Assembly: GCF_002443295.1 (NCBI RefSeq)
Contig: NZ_BAOS01000028.1
Coordinates: 62,001 to 126,000 of the forward strand
Source of the DNA: Candidatus Scalindua japonica
Lineage (GTDB): Bacteria; Planctomycetota; Brocadiia; Brocadiales; Scalinduaceae
Length of the DNA: 64,000 nucleotides
Reading direction: 5' to 3'
Part shown: piece by piece, positions 9,181 through 18,009 of the stretch
Layout of the letters: each line of letters begins with the position of its first letter
Numbering within the stretch: position 1 is the stretch's first letter
Notes under the pieces: generated by a model
Seen by the model: the letters and a program-made list of their open reading frames with translations, nothing else
Database searches by the model: none
Told to the model about the DNA's origin: nothing
Made by a program: the position numbers and the translations under genes

Positions 9181-10084
9181 ATAACATTCCCCCATTCTAT
9201 GGAAAAACCATTCATCAAATCATTAATTAATTGCAAGGCATTACGATTTGTATGAGAGGTCAGGTGGGTATATTTGGCAGTGGTTAAAATACTGTGGTGG
9301 CCGAGGATTTTTTGTACTTCAAGCAGATCAACACCCGCCTCAATCAGATGGGTTGCGTAGCTGTGTCGCAGACTGTGTGGTGTAATTTTTTTTTAATTCC
9401 ACACTCCCGGGCTACCTTACGCAGAGTGGCCTGAACGCCATTTCTATTCAGAGGTGTTTTTGCCAGGTGGGCTGATTTCAAGCCACCATGACGGCCTGGA
9501 AATAGAAAGACAGGATTGCGATGAACAAGCCAAAAACGGCGTAAGAGATTCACGGTTACCTTTGGCAGGGGTACGAAACGGTCTTTATTGCCTTTGCTAT
9601 CGCGGATATGCACCCGCATTCGCTGAGAATCGACATCGCTAACCTCAAGACGTAGTCCTTCACCCAGGCGGAGACCAAGACTGTAAAGAACAAAGTAGAA
9701 GGCCCGGTAACTGAGTTTTCTCGTCACCTGGAAAAGTTGGTGGGCTTCATTAATGGTGACAATATCGGGCAAACGTTGCGTTTTGGGTGGTTTAATAAGA
9801 TTTACTTGCTCCCAACGCTTATGAAGCACATGAGTGTAGAAAAACTTTAGTCCGTAGAGGTCTAATTTGACTGCGCTCCATGAATGGGTATTGAGGAGAT
9901 TGGAAAAATAGTCAAGTAGTTGCTGTTCAGATAGATCGTGTATCTGATTGTCAAAATAATCACCGATCCGTCGGATGGCACGTGAATAAGCCTCGATTGT
10001 TTTTGGCCGGAGTCCTTTCAAGCGTAGGTGCTTTAGATGCGTTTGGTAATTTTTGTTGAAATCGGATTGAGATAATGTTTTCAT
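9177..10084 (-). CDS. Tyrosine recombinase (copy B), full product needs -1 frameshift
   Basis: An integrase-like recombinase. The zero frame gives 246 residues: the SAM-like N-terminal domain (about residues 15-95) and the first part of the catalytic domain ([15 protein letters not shown] with the box I Arg), ending shortly after GIKKK. A -1 shift at the A9 tract 9386-9394 continues as [18 protein letters not shown]...ILGHHSI...TAKYTHLT, supplying the HxxR, the second His and the nucleophilic Tyr, for a 302-residue protein ending at the TGA that overlaps the transposase start. The ATG at 10084 is preceded by AGGAGGTTACAGGTCT, an unusually strong Shine-Dalgarno at longer than usual spacing. 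The frameshift may be programmed (ribosomal or transcriptional slippage) or an inherited lesion. Confidence 0.8.
9386..9394 (-). other. A9 slippery tract in recombinase gene
   Basis: Nine adenines on the coding strand, in zero frame ATT-AAA-AAA-AAA-TTA. A -1 slip or one added A during transcription moves reading into the frame encoding [10 protein letters not shown]. The same nine A's occur at 1592-1600 in copy A. Confidence 0.6.
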
Positions 10085-10195
10085 AGACCTGTAACCTCCT
10101 ATTTGTTAATAGATTCACCCTCCCGTTGAGGGTGTGAGGTTACATTATATAATAAATTTCCGATTTTGTTCTCCGCGATAGCGGCTTCGTCCAAC

Positions 10196-10525
10196 TATAC
10201 CTCTCAGGTGTATGGGGATTTTTTCAGATTTAGTGAAATTTGATATATTGTTGACTGGATGAGAATAATATCTAATATGATGATATGCAATACCTGTCAA
10301 AAATATAAGAATAAGAAGAGCTAAAACTCTCCAATTTCTCAGTGTTAAAATTCCGGTTGGATAAGTGTCATTTGGAAAAGAGTGAAATATGGAGCAGATA
10401 ACGTACGCACTAATAATAAACGCTGCGGCAGAAAAAACAAGAATAAACGGAATATTTGTTAGATTATTTGTGTATATGCCGATAGCGAATACTATTACGA
10501 TTCCGACAAGAGGACGATGTGTCAT
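10196..10525 (-). pseudogene. comEC: comEC 5' part (N-terminal membrane domain)
   Basis: The first 110 residues of ComEC: three hydrophobic segments (LVGIVIVFAIGIYT, IPFILVFSAAAFIISAYVI, VLALLILIFLTGIAYHH) followed by the start of the soluble region (KIPIHLRGI). Read-through into the element adds VGRSRYRGEQNRKFII and a stop at 10145, so the present product is a 126-residue N-terminal fragment. It rejoins the fragment at 5517-7772 in frame once the element is removed. Nothing suggests either piece works alone. Confidence 0.85.
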
Positions 10526-10602
10526 TCTGTGCTGAAATTTGATAAAAGTTATGTAAGCTCTTATTTAAAGAGGGATCAGGACTATTTCCAGAAAAGAATC
10601 AC

Positions 10603-10630
10603 TTGTAAAATAATTTACAAATAGTATAAT
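10603..10630 (+). promoter_or_regulatory. Sigma70-like promoter candidate
   Basis: TTGTAA (10603-10608), a 16-base spacer and a perfect TATAAT (10625-10630) point toward the small basic protein gene at 10795, leaving a leader of about 160 bases. Such matches also arise by chance in AT-rich DNA. Confidence 0.35.
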
Positions 10631-10794
10631 GCTAAGGACTTAAAAGGATTTGATAAAAAGAGTGGGACATACTTAAGGTTTAGATGACAGGGCGCAGAAT
10701 TCAACTTGTCAAGTCCTAACGGGTAAAATAGTATCATAATATCAGGGTACATACAAACATGTAATTTTATTATTAAATTTCGGGGAAGATTTTT

Positions 10795-10884
10795 ATGGCA
10801 AATGGTTTTGAAGGAAAGAAGAAACACAGGCTTAATAGAAAAAAATATATCTTAAAAAGACGTGCTAGAAGAAGAAAGAAATAG
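10795..10884 (+). CDS. 29-residue, extremely basic protein
   Basis: The gene encodes MANGFEGKKKHRLNRKKYIL followed by KRRARRRKK: 16 of 29 residues are Lys, Arg or His. GGGGA precedes the ATG at a suitable distance and a good TTGTAA/TATAAT promoter lies 165 bases upstream. Size and charge resemble ribosome-associated mini-proteins such as the bacterial relatives of COX24/mS38 (bS22-like). The resemblance is in composition and the KHR...KK...RRK pattern only, and I would not assign that identity without a search. It stands alone between comEC and the aminotransferase gene. Confidence 0.6.
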   Translation: MANGFEGKKKHRLNRKKYILKRRARRRKK

Positions 10885-11033
10885 AAGCTTTACTATAAGT
10901 TTTATATCGTAGCTCTTCAACCTATACATGTGTTCGTCTGTTGAACAGATGTGGCTATGGTTGCTTTCGTTTATTGAATGTAATCAGCAAGGGATGAGAG
11001 CAGCTATAAGTATTTATTATATAAAAGGATAAT

Positions 11034-12173
11034 ATGAGTTCTGCTGTAAGTATGAAAACAAAAACAAAAGTTCCCTTGATTGACTTAAAACGCCAATATA
11101 ATGGTATAAAAGAGGAAATTAACATTGCAATACAGGATGTCCTTGAAAGTCAGGCATTCATATTAGGCCCTCAGGTTACAGAGTTTGAGGGTCTTTTTGC
11201 TTCACACTGTAATACGAAACATGCTGTAGGTGTCTCTTCCGGAACAGATGCGTTGATTCTTGCGCTCAAATCGTTAGGAGTTGGTGATGGTGACGAAGTC
11301 ATTACAACACCTTTTACGTTTTTTGCTACTGTTGAATCTATTTGTAATGTTGGCGCTAAACCTGTTTTTGCTGATATTGATCATGAGACATTCAACATTA
11401 GGCCGGATTTAATAGAAAAAAGTATAAGTAATAAAACTAAAGCCATTATCCCCGTCCATCTGTACGGACAATGCTCAGATATGGACCAGATTCTTGAAAT
11501 AGCAAAGAAACATGATTTAAGGGTCATAGAGGATTCAGCTCAATCAGTTGGAGCAGAATATAAAGGCAGGAAAGCAGGCTCAATGGGAGATCTGGGATGT
11601 TTTTCTTTTTTTCCAAGTAAAAATCTCGGTGGGATGGGTGACGGCGGGATGGTGACATGTAACAGTAAAAAACTTGAAGAATTAATTCAGATGTTGAGGA
11701 TTCATGGCGGTAAACCAAAGAATTATCATGCTGCCTTAGGAATTAATGGGAGGCTAGACACATTACAAGCGTCCATTCTCATCAAGAAACTGGGACATCT
11801 GGATCATTGGTGTGAAGAACGGAGGCAAAAAGCGTCGTATTACACCGAAAAGATGAAAGGGCTTGATTTGGTAACTCCAAAGGTAATGGACTTCAACAAG
11901 CATGTTTTTCATCTATATGTTATCAGAGTAAAAGAGCGGGACAGACTTATGGCGCATTTAAAAACAAATAATATAGATTGTGCAGTGTATTATCCGGTCC
12001 CTCAACATTTACAAAAATGCCTGGCAGACCTGGGCTACAAACCGGGTGACATGCCTGAAACAGAAATGGCGGCGAAGGAGACTTTGGCGCTTCCAATTTT
12101 TCCGGAATTAACACAGAAAGAACAGGATTACGTTATAGAGACGGTCGAAGATTTTTTTTGCACATCTAAATAA
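11034..12173 (+). CDS. DegT/DnrJ/EryC1 sugar aminotransferase (WbpE-like)
   Basis: A PLP-dependent aminotransferase that adds an amino group to a nucleotide keto-sugar during surface polysaccharide synthesis. The 379 residues cover the whole family fold: PLIDLKRQY at the N-terminus, ILGPQVTEFE, VGVSSGTDALILAL, the PLP aspartate in VIEDSAQSVGA (near residue 165), the Schiff-base lysine in FFPSKNLGGMGDGGM (near residue 190), and the C-terminal YYPVPQHLQKC. It closely resembles the aminotransferase half of the fusion at 35056-36663, suggesting UDP-3-keto-GlcNAcA or a similar 3-keto sugar as substrate (inference). AAAGGATAAT precedes the ATG. It stands apart from the main polysaccharide island. 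Confidence 0.9.
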   Translation: MSSAVSMKTKTKVPLIDLKRQYNGIKEEINIAIQDVLESQAFILGPQVTEFEGLFASHCNTKHAVGVSSGTDALILALKSLGVGDGDEVITTPFTFFATVESICNVGAKPVFADIDHETFNIRPDLIEKSISNKTKAIIPVHLYGQCSDMDQILEIAKKHDLRVIEDSAQSVGAEYKGRKAGSMGDLGCFSFFPSKNLGGMGDGGMVTCNSKKLEELIQMLRIHGGKPKNYHAALGINGRLDTLQASILIKKLGHLDHWCEERRQKASYYTEKMKGLDLVTPKVMDFNKHVFHLYVIRVKERDRLMAHLKTNNIDCAVYYPVPQHLQKCLADLGYKPGDMPETEMAAKETLALPIFPELTQKEQDYVIETVEDFFCTSK

Positions 12174-12282
12174 TTCTATTTTTTTTCTATTATTTCTTCT
12201 TTTTACTCCTTCATGTGCATTGGCCTTTACCATGGTAATAGTAGAAAGCTATTTTAAATAAAAATTATTCGTTAGGTCTTGT

Positions 12283-14535
12283 ATGAGATTATCGTTATCA
12301 ACCATATTCGTTGTATTACTAATTGTACTCTGCAACAGAAATATAACGCAGGGAGCACGAATTAAAAAAAACATTTCTCACTATCCCATACATATATCTG
12401 CTGACAGTATTTCAACTTGGCAAAATAATGAAATTAGAGTCTTCCAGGCAGGTGGGAATGCAGAAATCGAGCAAGGAGAAGCCCGTATTATTGCGGATAA
12501 TGTAATAATCTGGTTTAAAGAGATCAAAACAGGACAACTTGTAGAAGGGAATATCGAGATTTATTGTAGTGGTAATGTAACACTCTTTCAGGAAGAGAAT
12601 ATTCAAGATTTTAAAGAAACATATCTGGAGCTAGTTACTACTGCCGGAATATCGGTCAAACCTATACTTGCACGTAATCAAGTAAAAAGCTTTGAGGATG
12701 AACAAAGATCCGAATTATATGTACAAGCGGAAAAGTTCAGGGCTAAAGAAAATGGCGAACCATATAAAGATGAAACTGCTACAGGCACTACAGAGGCAGG
12801 TGAGTTGGTAGATATATTAGCAGACGATATTGATACATGGTTGGAAAATGATGTTCGCGTAATCGTCGCAGTAGGGAACGTTAGAATTAAAAAAGGAGAA
12901 GAAACATTAAATGCTGATAACGTAATCTTATACTTTGATCAGGAAAAGAGTGAACAAGATAAGCCGGCAAAGCAGGTATATAAAGAAGTATATGCTGAGG
13001 GTAATGTGACCCTGAGACGTAAAGATGATTTAATCGTAGCAGAAAAAATCTTTGAGAATATCAAGGAAGAAAAAGGCCTTTTTGTCAATAGCACAATCAG
13101 TAGTGTTCTAAAACCTCCTACCGTCAGAATACAGAAACCTGTTTTTATGAGTGGTGAAGAGATAAAGAACACAAAAGGAAATTATGAGATAAATAATGGA
13201 GATTTTTCTCTTTGTGGTTTCGGGCATCCTCACTATCGATTTAAATATTCAAAGTTAAGAATAATTAAAACGGGTGAAAAGTCAGTTCTGACCGCCAAAA
13301 ATAACGTATTTAAGATTGGAAAGGTCCCAATTCTTTATTTCCCTTATTTGAACTTTAATTTAAAAAGGAGTCCAAAGAGACTCCAGGAATGGAACACTGG
13401 AAAAACGACAAGATTTGGGAGGTTCTTTACAACCGATTGGGATCTATACGGTTTTGGTTTTGGTGAAAAACTGAGCGAATGGAGTGATTTAACATTAAGC
13501 GCAGATTTTCTGGAACTGAGAGGACCGGCGGCTGGTTTGGATTTTCAGTACAAAAAGCCCAATTATTATGGATACGCCAACACATATTACATAAATGATG
13601 ATGAAGAACTTGACATCAATGATGTCCCTGTCGATTCCAAGAACAGAGGGCATTTTTTATGGAGGCACAGACAAAAGTTATTAAATAATTGGGTAGCAGA
13701 TATAGAAATATCACATGTTGGTGACAGAAGCTACTTTAGAGAATATTTCCAACCGGAATTCAAAATACAAAAGGACAGGACTACTTTATTATATTTGAAG
13801 AATATTTCAGGTAATAGAGGAACTACATTCCTGGCAGAACATCAATTACGGACATACGACACTCTGGTAGACTCAGTAAGACTTAGCAGGAAAAACGAAT
13901 CATTTCCCGAATTAAAATACAGAATTATTGGAGAGCCTTTCAGGGACGGCAGACTAAACTTCACTTCTGAAACTGAGTTGGTATATCAAAACAGGGTGTT
14001 TGATAGAATTACACCTTTGAAAGCTGAAACTAATTTTCTGGGTCGTGGAGAATGGTTGACAGCGGAAAGAGTTTTTGACAGATCACCAGCGCGACTTGAT
14101 CCGGAAGAAACTGTCAGGTTTGATACCTTCAATATGCTAAATGCTCCTTTTGGATTTATGGGTCAAAGATTTAATCCATTCATAGGGTTCCGACTCACCG
14201 GTTATAGTGAAAGTGTGAAGGTGAATCCTGTTACCCTTAGTAATGAAGGCAGCGGTTCACCGCGAGGAAGAGTAGCAATTCCTATTGGCTTTAATACCAG
14301 CACAACACTCTCGCGGACATATAGTGTATATAATAAATTATTAAATATAAACAGGTTGAGACATATCATGGTACCGGAATTAATGTTTAATTTCATGCCG
14401 ATAGTAACTCAGGATCCGGAAGACTTAAATCAGTTTGATGGAATAGATGCGCTTGATACATATCAATCAGTCAAATTTGGCTTACGTAATAGACTCCAGA
14501 CAAAACGAGGAGAACCGGGAAAAAGAAAACGGTAG
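12283..14535 (+). CDS. lptD: LptD / OstA outer-membrane LPS assembly protein, 5' part (frameshifted)
   Basis: LptD is the outer-membrane beta-barrel that inserts lipopolysaccharide into the outer leaflet. A signal peptide is followed by two OstA/LptA-like repeats (ADSISTWQNNEIRVFQAGGN... and ADDIDTWLENDVRVIVAVGN..., each ending ADNVI-W/L-F), then the barrel domain from about residue 300 (VFKIGKVPILYFPYLNF). The frame ends early at 14535 as GEPGKRKR. The -1 frame continues without a gap as GKKKTVDIIDLDTELNLFPG to 15095, so the restored protein has 937 residues, a normal size. The break lies at CCG-GGA-AAA-AGA, which contains the slippery heptamer G-GGA-AAA. It may be a mutation, a sequencing error in the A5 run, or real frameshifting. 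Confidence 0.85.
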   Translation: MRLSLSTIFVVLLIVLCNRNITQGARIKKNISHYPIHISADSISTWQNNEIRVFQAGGNAEIEQGEARIIADNVIIWFKEIKTGQLVEGNIEIYCSGNVTLFQEENIQDFKETYLELVTTAGISVKPILARNQVKSFEDEQRSELYVQAEKFRAKENGEPYKDETATGTTEAGELVDILADDIDTWLENDVRVIVAVGNVRIKKGEETLNADNVILYFDQEKSEQDKPAKQVYKEVYAEGNVTLRRKDDLIVAEKIFENIKEEKGLFVNSTISSVLKPPTVRIQKPVFMSGEEIKNTKGNYEINNGDFSLCGFGHPHYRFKYSKLRIIKTGEKSVLTAKNNVFKIGKVPILYFPYLNFNLKRSPKRLQEWNTGKTTRFGRFFTTDWDLYGFGFGEKLSEWSDLTLSADFLELRGPAAGLDFQYKKPNYYGYANTYYINDDEELDINDVPVDSKNRGHFLWRHRQKLLNNWVADIEISHVGDRSYFREYFQPEFKIQKDRTTLLYLKNISGNRGTTFLAEHQLRTYDTLVDSVRLSRKNESFPELKYRIIGEPFRDGRLNFTSETELVYQNRVFDRITPLKAETNFLGRGEWLTAERVFDRSPARLDPEETVRFDTFNMLNAPFGFMGQRFNPFIGFRLTGYSESVKVNPVTLSNEGSGSPRGRVAIPIGFNTSTTLSRTYSVYNKLLNINRLRHIMVPELMFNFMPIVTQDPEDLNQFDGIDALDTYQSVKFGLRNRLQTKRGEPGKRKR

Positions 14536-15095
14536 ATATTATTGACTTAGACACAGAATTAAATCTTTTCCCCGGTAGTGCAGGTCTTAACAGGCAACGG
14601 GATGATTACATAGGATGGAATTATAAGATAAGATTGACCGACAAAATCTCTATCCTTTCAGACGGAAATGAATTCAACTTGAGAAAAGGAGGAGTGGATA
14701 TTTTTAATTTTAACCTTCTATACACAAATTCTCCAAGATGGCATTTCTCAATTGGGAACAGGTTTATTGATAATATCAGCTCAACAGTCCTCTTCTCATC
14801 AACATTGTCATTAAGTGAAAAATGGAGCGTAAACTTTACCGAGCAATTTGCTTTCAGGACTGAAGAAAAAGACGCTATAGGCAGAGGTAATGATTTTGAT
14901 CAAGAAAGCTTATACAGCTCCGCTTCAATCACAAGATATTTTCATGATTGGATAGCGACGATGAGTCTTAATCAGATTGGTACCAGAGATGATGATAATA
15001 TTGTCAGGTTTAGTATTCTACCTCGCGGATTAGGCGCCACAACATCCCGTTTGAGGTCCCTGGGTACTTTGGTGCCACAACAGCAGCAGCAATAG
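14536..15095 (+). CDS. lptD: LptD 3' part (C-terminal barrel strands, -1 frame)
   Basis: This continues lptD in the -1 frame: TVDIIDLDTELNLFPGSAGL, then alternating beta-strand sequence (FNFNLLYTNSPRWHFSIGNR, LSEKWSVNFTEQFAFRTEE) typical of the last barrel strands. It has no proper start codon of its own; the first candidate is a TTG at 14634 in mid-domain. The protein ends in a glutamine run (VPQQQQQ). It is only useful if joined to the 5' part. Confidence 0.8.
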
Positions 15096-15117
15096 TTAAC
15101 CCTTTTTAATTCATATC

Positions 15118-15600
15118 ATGAAAAAAGCAGTTTATCCTGGCACTTTCGACCCTGTTACTTATGGTCATATCGATGTAATCAAACGTGGCAGTAAAATCTT
15201 TGATGAACTTATCGTCGCGGTTGGTCACAACCCATTTAAGAATCCCATATTCTCAGTTCAAGAACGAATGGATATGCTTTCAAATAATACCAAAGAAATG
15301 CAAAATACCAGAATAGATTATTTTGATGGAATGCTGACTGACTACATGAAGGAAGTGGAAACGAATATAATATTAAGGGGTGTCAGGACAGTATCGGACT
15401 TTGAGCATGAATTCCAAAGAGCCCTTACAAATCGTGTATTAAGTGCGGATATGGAAACAGTGTTCATAATGACGAGCCAGGAATATTCATTTTTAAATTC
15501 CAGTCTCATAAAAGAAGTCGTAAGCCTGGGAGGTGATATTTCTAAGTTTGTACCTTCTGATGTAGAGAAGCTACTCCGTCAAAACTTTATTTCTTCATAG
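15118..15600 (+). CDS. coaD: Phosphopantetheine adenylyltransferase
   Basis: Transfers AMP from ATP to 4'-phosphopantetheine to give dephospho-CoA, the penultimate step of coenzyme A synthesis, in the cytoplasm. The 160-residue length is exact for the family. Visible motifs are AVYPGTFDPVTYGHIDVI with the nucleotide-binding T/HxGH-type site (residues 4-21), RGVRTVSDFEHEFQRALTNR (about 90-109) and the C-terminal SSLIKEVVSLGGDISKFVP. It starts 22 bases after lptD and is probably co-transcribed with it. Confidence 0.97.
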   Translation: MKKAVYPGTFDPVTYGHIDVIKRGSKIFDELIVAVGHNPFKNPIFSVQERMDMLSNNTKEMQNTRIDYFDGMLTDYMKEVETNIILRGVRTVSDFEHEFQRALTNRVLSADMETVFIMTSQEYSFLNSSLIKEVVSLGGDISKFVPSDVEKLLRQNFISS

Positions 15601-15623
15601 AATACTATATTAATGGGAAGTAT

Positions 15624-16385
15624 TTATTTACGGACTACAAAAACATAGTTTTGACACAAAATAGAAAAAAGAAAAGAGAGAAAGATATCCATTGTATTCC
15701 AGGATAATGCCATAATTTTAGAATTACTTAGAAAAGTTGGAACTCTACCCCAAAAGTTACGTGGCAAAAACCCGTAACGTTTTATATATATCAGATTAAG
15801 CTGAGCATTATTTAGCAATTTAGATATCTTACTTGAAGTGTAACGGTATCGATGGTGATGCTTTTTAGGCAAAAACCTTGATACCATTTCTACTAAACTA
15901 TAACGGTTAGGAAGGTGGTAACAAATAAAAACACCACCAGGTTTCAATACTCTTAATATCTCATTCAAACTCTTTTCTTCATCTCCTCCAATTTCTCTTA
16001 CGTGTTCTAAGACACCAATAGAGGCTACTGCATCAAAAGAGCAATCCTTAAAGGGTAAGTTCGTAGGATCACCGGTGCTTCCTTGTACAAAACGGTATTG
16101 TTCATCAGCAAGTTCCACCCCTTTAGGAAACATGTTCAGCGAGTAACCAAAGGTTTTATAGCCAGCCTTCACTAAAAAAAATGAAAAGTGTCCATTTCCG
16201 ACACCCCAATCAAGCACTTTAACACCAGTCGGAACATATTTGTGGAACACGCGGTACAATAATCTATATTGATATGCTCCAACTAAACTTAGAAACTGTA
16301 GGAGCGTACCTTCCGGATACTTTGTTGCAAACCATACAAGTTTATTCAGGATAGAAATTTCTTTTTTGTTATTAGAAGTAATCAT
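15624..16385 (-). CDS. Class I SAM-dependent methyltransferase
   Basis: A 253-residue Rossmann-fold methyltransferase. The SAM site is KVLDWGVGNGHFSFFLVKAG (motif I, about residues 57-76), with motif II/III regions FKDCSFDAVASIGVLEHV and LRVLKPGGVFICYHLP (UbiE/Methyltransf_11 type). The C-terminal 80 residues are hydrophobic-aromatic and may form a substrate lid or membrane-associated helix (MDIFLSFLFSILC). It is the last gene of the long minus-strand polysaccharide island, 20 bases after a glycosyltransferase, so a sugar or lipid-linked glycan substrate is likely (inference from context). Confidence 0.85.
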   Translation of the reverse strand: MITSNNKKEISILNKLVWFATKYPEGTLLQFLSLVGAYQYRLLYRVFHKYVPTGVKVLDWGVGNGHFSFFLVKAGYKTFGYSLNMFPKGVELADEQYRFVQGSTGDPTNLPFKDCSFDAVASIGVLEHVREIGGDEEKSLNEILRVLKPGGVFICYHLPNRYSLVEMVSRFLPKKHHHRYRYTSSKISKLLNNAQLNLIYIKRYGFLPRNFWGRVPTFLSNSKIMALSWNTMDIFLSFLFSILCQNYVFVVRK

Positions 16386-16404
16386 ATGAGGAAAACATAA
16401 TGTC

Positions 16405-17733
16405 TTAATTAAATGCTTCTTCTATTACGTCAACCAGTTTTTTTGTCAACACCCTCATCTCGTACTTTTCAAATACATTATTATTTTCTTCAAATTTTAA
16501 TTTATTGTCTTTCCATTTCTCATAAAAATCGAGGATACTGTCTTTGATCCCATCTATATCCCTGGGATCAACAGTTATTCCCAGCCTATCTTTGACTATC
16601 AAGTCTTTCGCTTCTCCTTCAGGAACTAACGCTAGAATGGGTTTTCTTGCACCTATGTATTCAAATAATTTGCCGGTAAGTACAGATTTTGAACGCTCAC
16701 ACGTATAGATTACGAGTAGTAACAAATCTGCTTCGGCCTGATATTGAAGGCTTTTGTCGTGAGAAACATGACCCTTCAGCTCAACAACATTCTCCAGGCC
16801 CATCTCTTTTACAAATGTTTCATTGTTTTTTCCAAAATCACCAACAAAGTATACTCTTATAATGCTAGAAACGTTCTTTTCTTTAAACAATTTGGACAAC
16901 CCCTGCAAAAAATAATATGGGCTTTGGTCTATATCTGATGGTGGAACATTATCATTAAAGGTACCGGTAAAAGTTATTAATAATTTATCATCTACTCTTT
17001 TTTTTAATCTGGAATGATTGAAGTCGTCATGATCATAACCGTTAGTAATGGTAATAAATTTCTCTTTTTCTATCCACGGATATCTATCTATATAGTCTTT
17101 TCGCATAGTGTTAGTTGCAAATATAGCCTTACTGGCCTGTCTTAAGACTACGCCTTCCCATAACCGATGGAGCCAATTATCCCAAAGCTTTCTTGGATTT
17201 AATGTCCATGCGTCTCTGAAGTCGAGTATTAAAGGAACTCCTCCTAACATACTCAAAAAATTACCAACCAAAAAGGCAGACCAGGGATAACCGGATACAT
17301 ATATGATAGATATATCCTCTTTTGCTAAAAGACGTAAACCTTTAATAAATGTACTTGGCGCCCAGGAATTCTTTTCATCCGGAAACCAGAGAGTATTGTA
17401 AAGTAGTTTTCTCAGCTTTAATATTTTTTTTGTAAATAGTGCTTTTTTACTTGTTTTGTTGGTACCTTTTTTGGTTTTACGATTCAAGAATTTTACAACT
17501 CTGGCAATCGTACCTATTTCCCTGGTCCTGATAACTTCAACTTCGTCCGGAATCTTATTTATTAAGGAAGGATCATTTGGGTGAAAATGATCGTATCCAT
17601 CTCGAACTGTCAGCACTAATGGATGCCATCCATATTTCGGAAGATATTTAACAAACTTTATCGTTCTTTGTACAGGCACTCCTCCAAATGGTGGAAAGTA
17701 GTAAGCGATCATCAGTATTTTCTTTTGTTTCAT
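16405..17733 (-). CDS. GT4-type glycosyltransferase
   Basis: A 442-residue GT-B glycosyltransferase that should add a sugar to the growing polysaccharide on the cytoplasmic side. The N-terminal acceptor domain starts KILMIAYYFPPFGGVPVQRT, typical of GT4 members of capsule clusters. The C-terminal donor domain contains LLITFTGTF, the helix after YQAEADLLLLVI, and the nucleotide-sugar binding loop TGKLFEYIGARKPILALVP with the conserved E-x7-E-like pattern (FEYIGARKP). No signal peptide. Full length, 20 bases upstream of the methyltransferase. Confidence 0.85.
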   Translation of the reverse strand: MKQKKILMIAYYFPPFGGVPVQRTIKFVKYLPKYGWHPLVLTVRDGYDHFHPNDPSLINKIPDEVEVIRTREIGTIARVVKFLNRKTKKGTNKTSKKALFTKKILKLRKLLYNTLWFPDEKNSWAPSTFIKGLRLLAKEDISIIYVSGYPWSAFLVGNFLSMLGGVPLILDFRDAWTLNPRKLWDNWLHRLWEGVVLRQASKAIFATNTMRKDYIDRYPWIEKEKFITITNGYDHDDFNHSRLKKRVDDKLLITFTGTFNDNVPPSDIDQSPYYFLQGLSKLFKEKNVSSIIRVYFVGDFGKNNETFVKEMGLENVVELKGHVSHDKSLQYQAEADLLLLVIYTCERSKSVLTGKLFEYIGARKPILALVPEGEAKDLIVKDRLGITVDPRDIDGIKDSILDFYEKWKDNKLKFEENNNVFEKYEMRVLTKKLVDVIEEAFN

Positions 17734-18009
17734 AATTATTTATTAATACTAATCACAAAAGGTAAGACGGCCATCAACATTTTCTAATAAACAGGCCCGA
17801 ATGCCAGTTGAAAATATATTGATATTTCTTATTTTGGTTTAAGCATTTATTACATGTTTAGCATTCCACGTCGGCAACGACTCATCGAACACAATTGCAA
17901 TACCAATTAAATATTGGATTTCTAGCTGTTAATTCTTGTATACGGTTATTCTAATTCTTCCATGTTTTATTATTAAAATCCGAAATTTGCAACCTGAAAC
18001 CCACATTAA

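Larger units (their letters stand above)
7773..10195 (-). mobile_element. IS91-type element, copy B, inserted in comEC
   Basis: The second copy of the 2,423-bp element, inverted relative to copy A, with both genes undamaged apart from the shared A9 frameshift site. The left end (GTTGG, 10195) abuts ATA of comEC codon 110 and the right end abuts GTT-ATC of the rest of comEC. As with copy A, GTTAT follows the right end, supporting a fixed target. The two inverted copies bracket 4.56 kb (3214-7772) that homologous recombination could flip. Confidence 0.88.

Noticed and set aside
12227-12238. Palindrome TTACCATGGTAA upstream of lptD
   Set aside because: A single short palindrome without partner site or known regulator; chance is likely.
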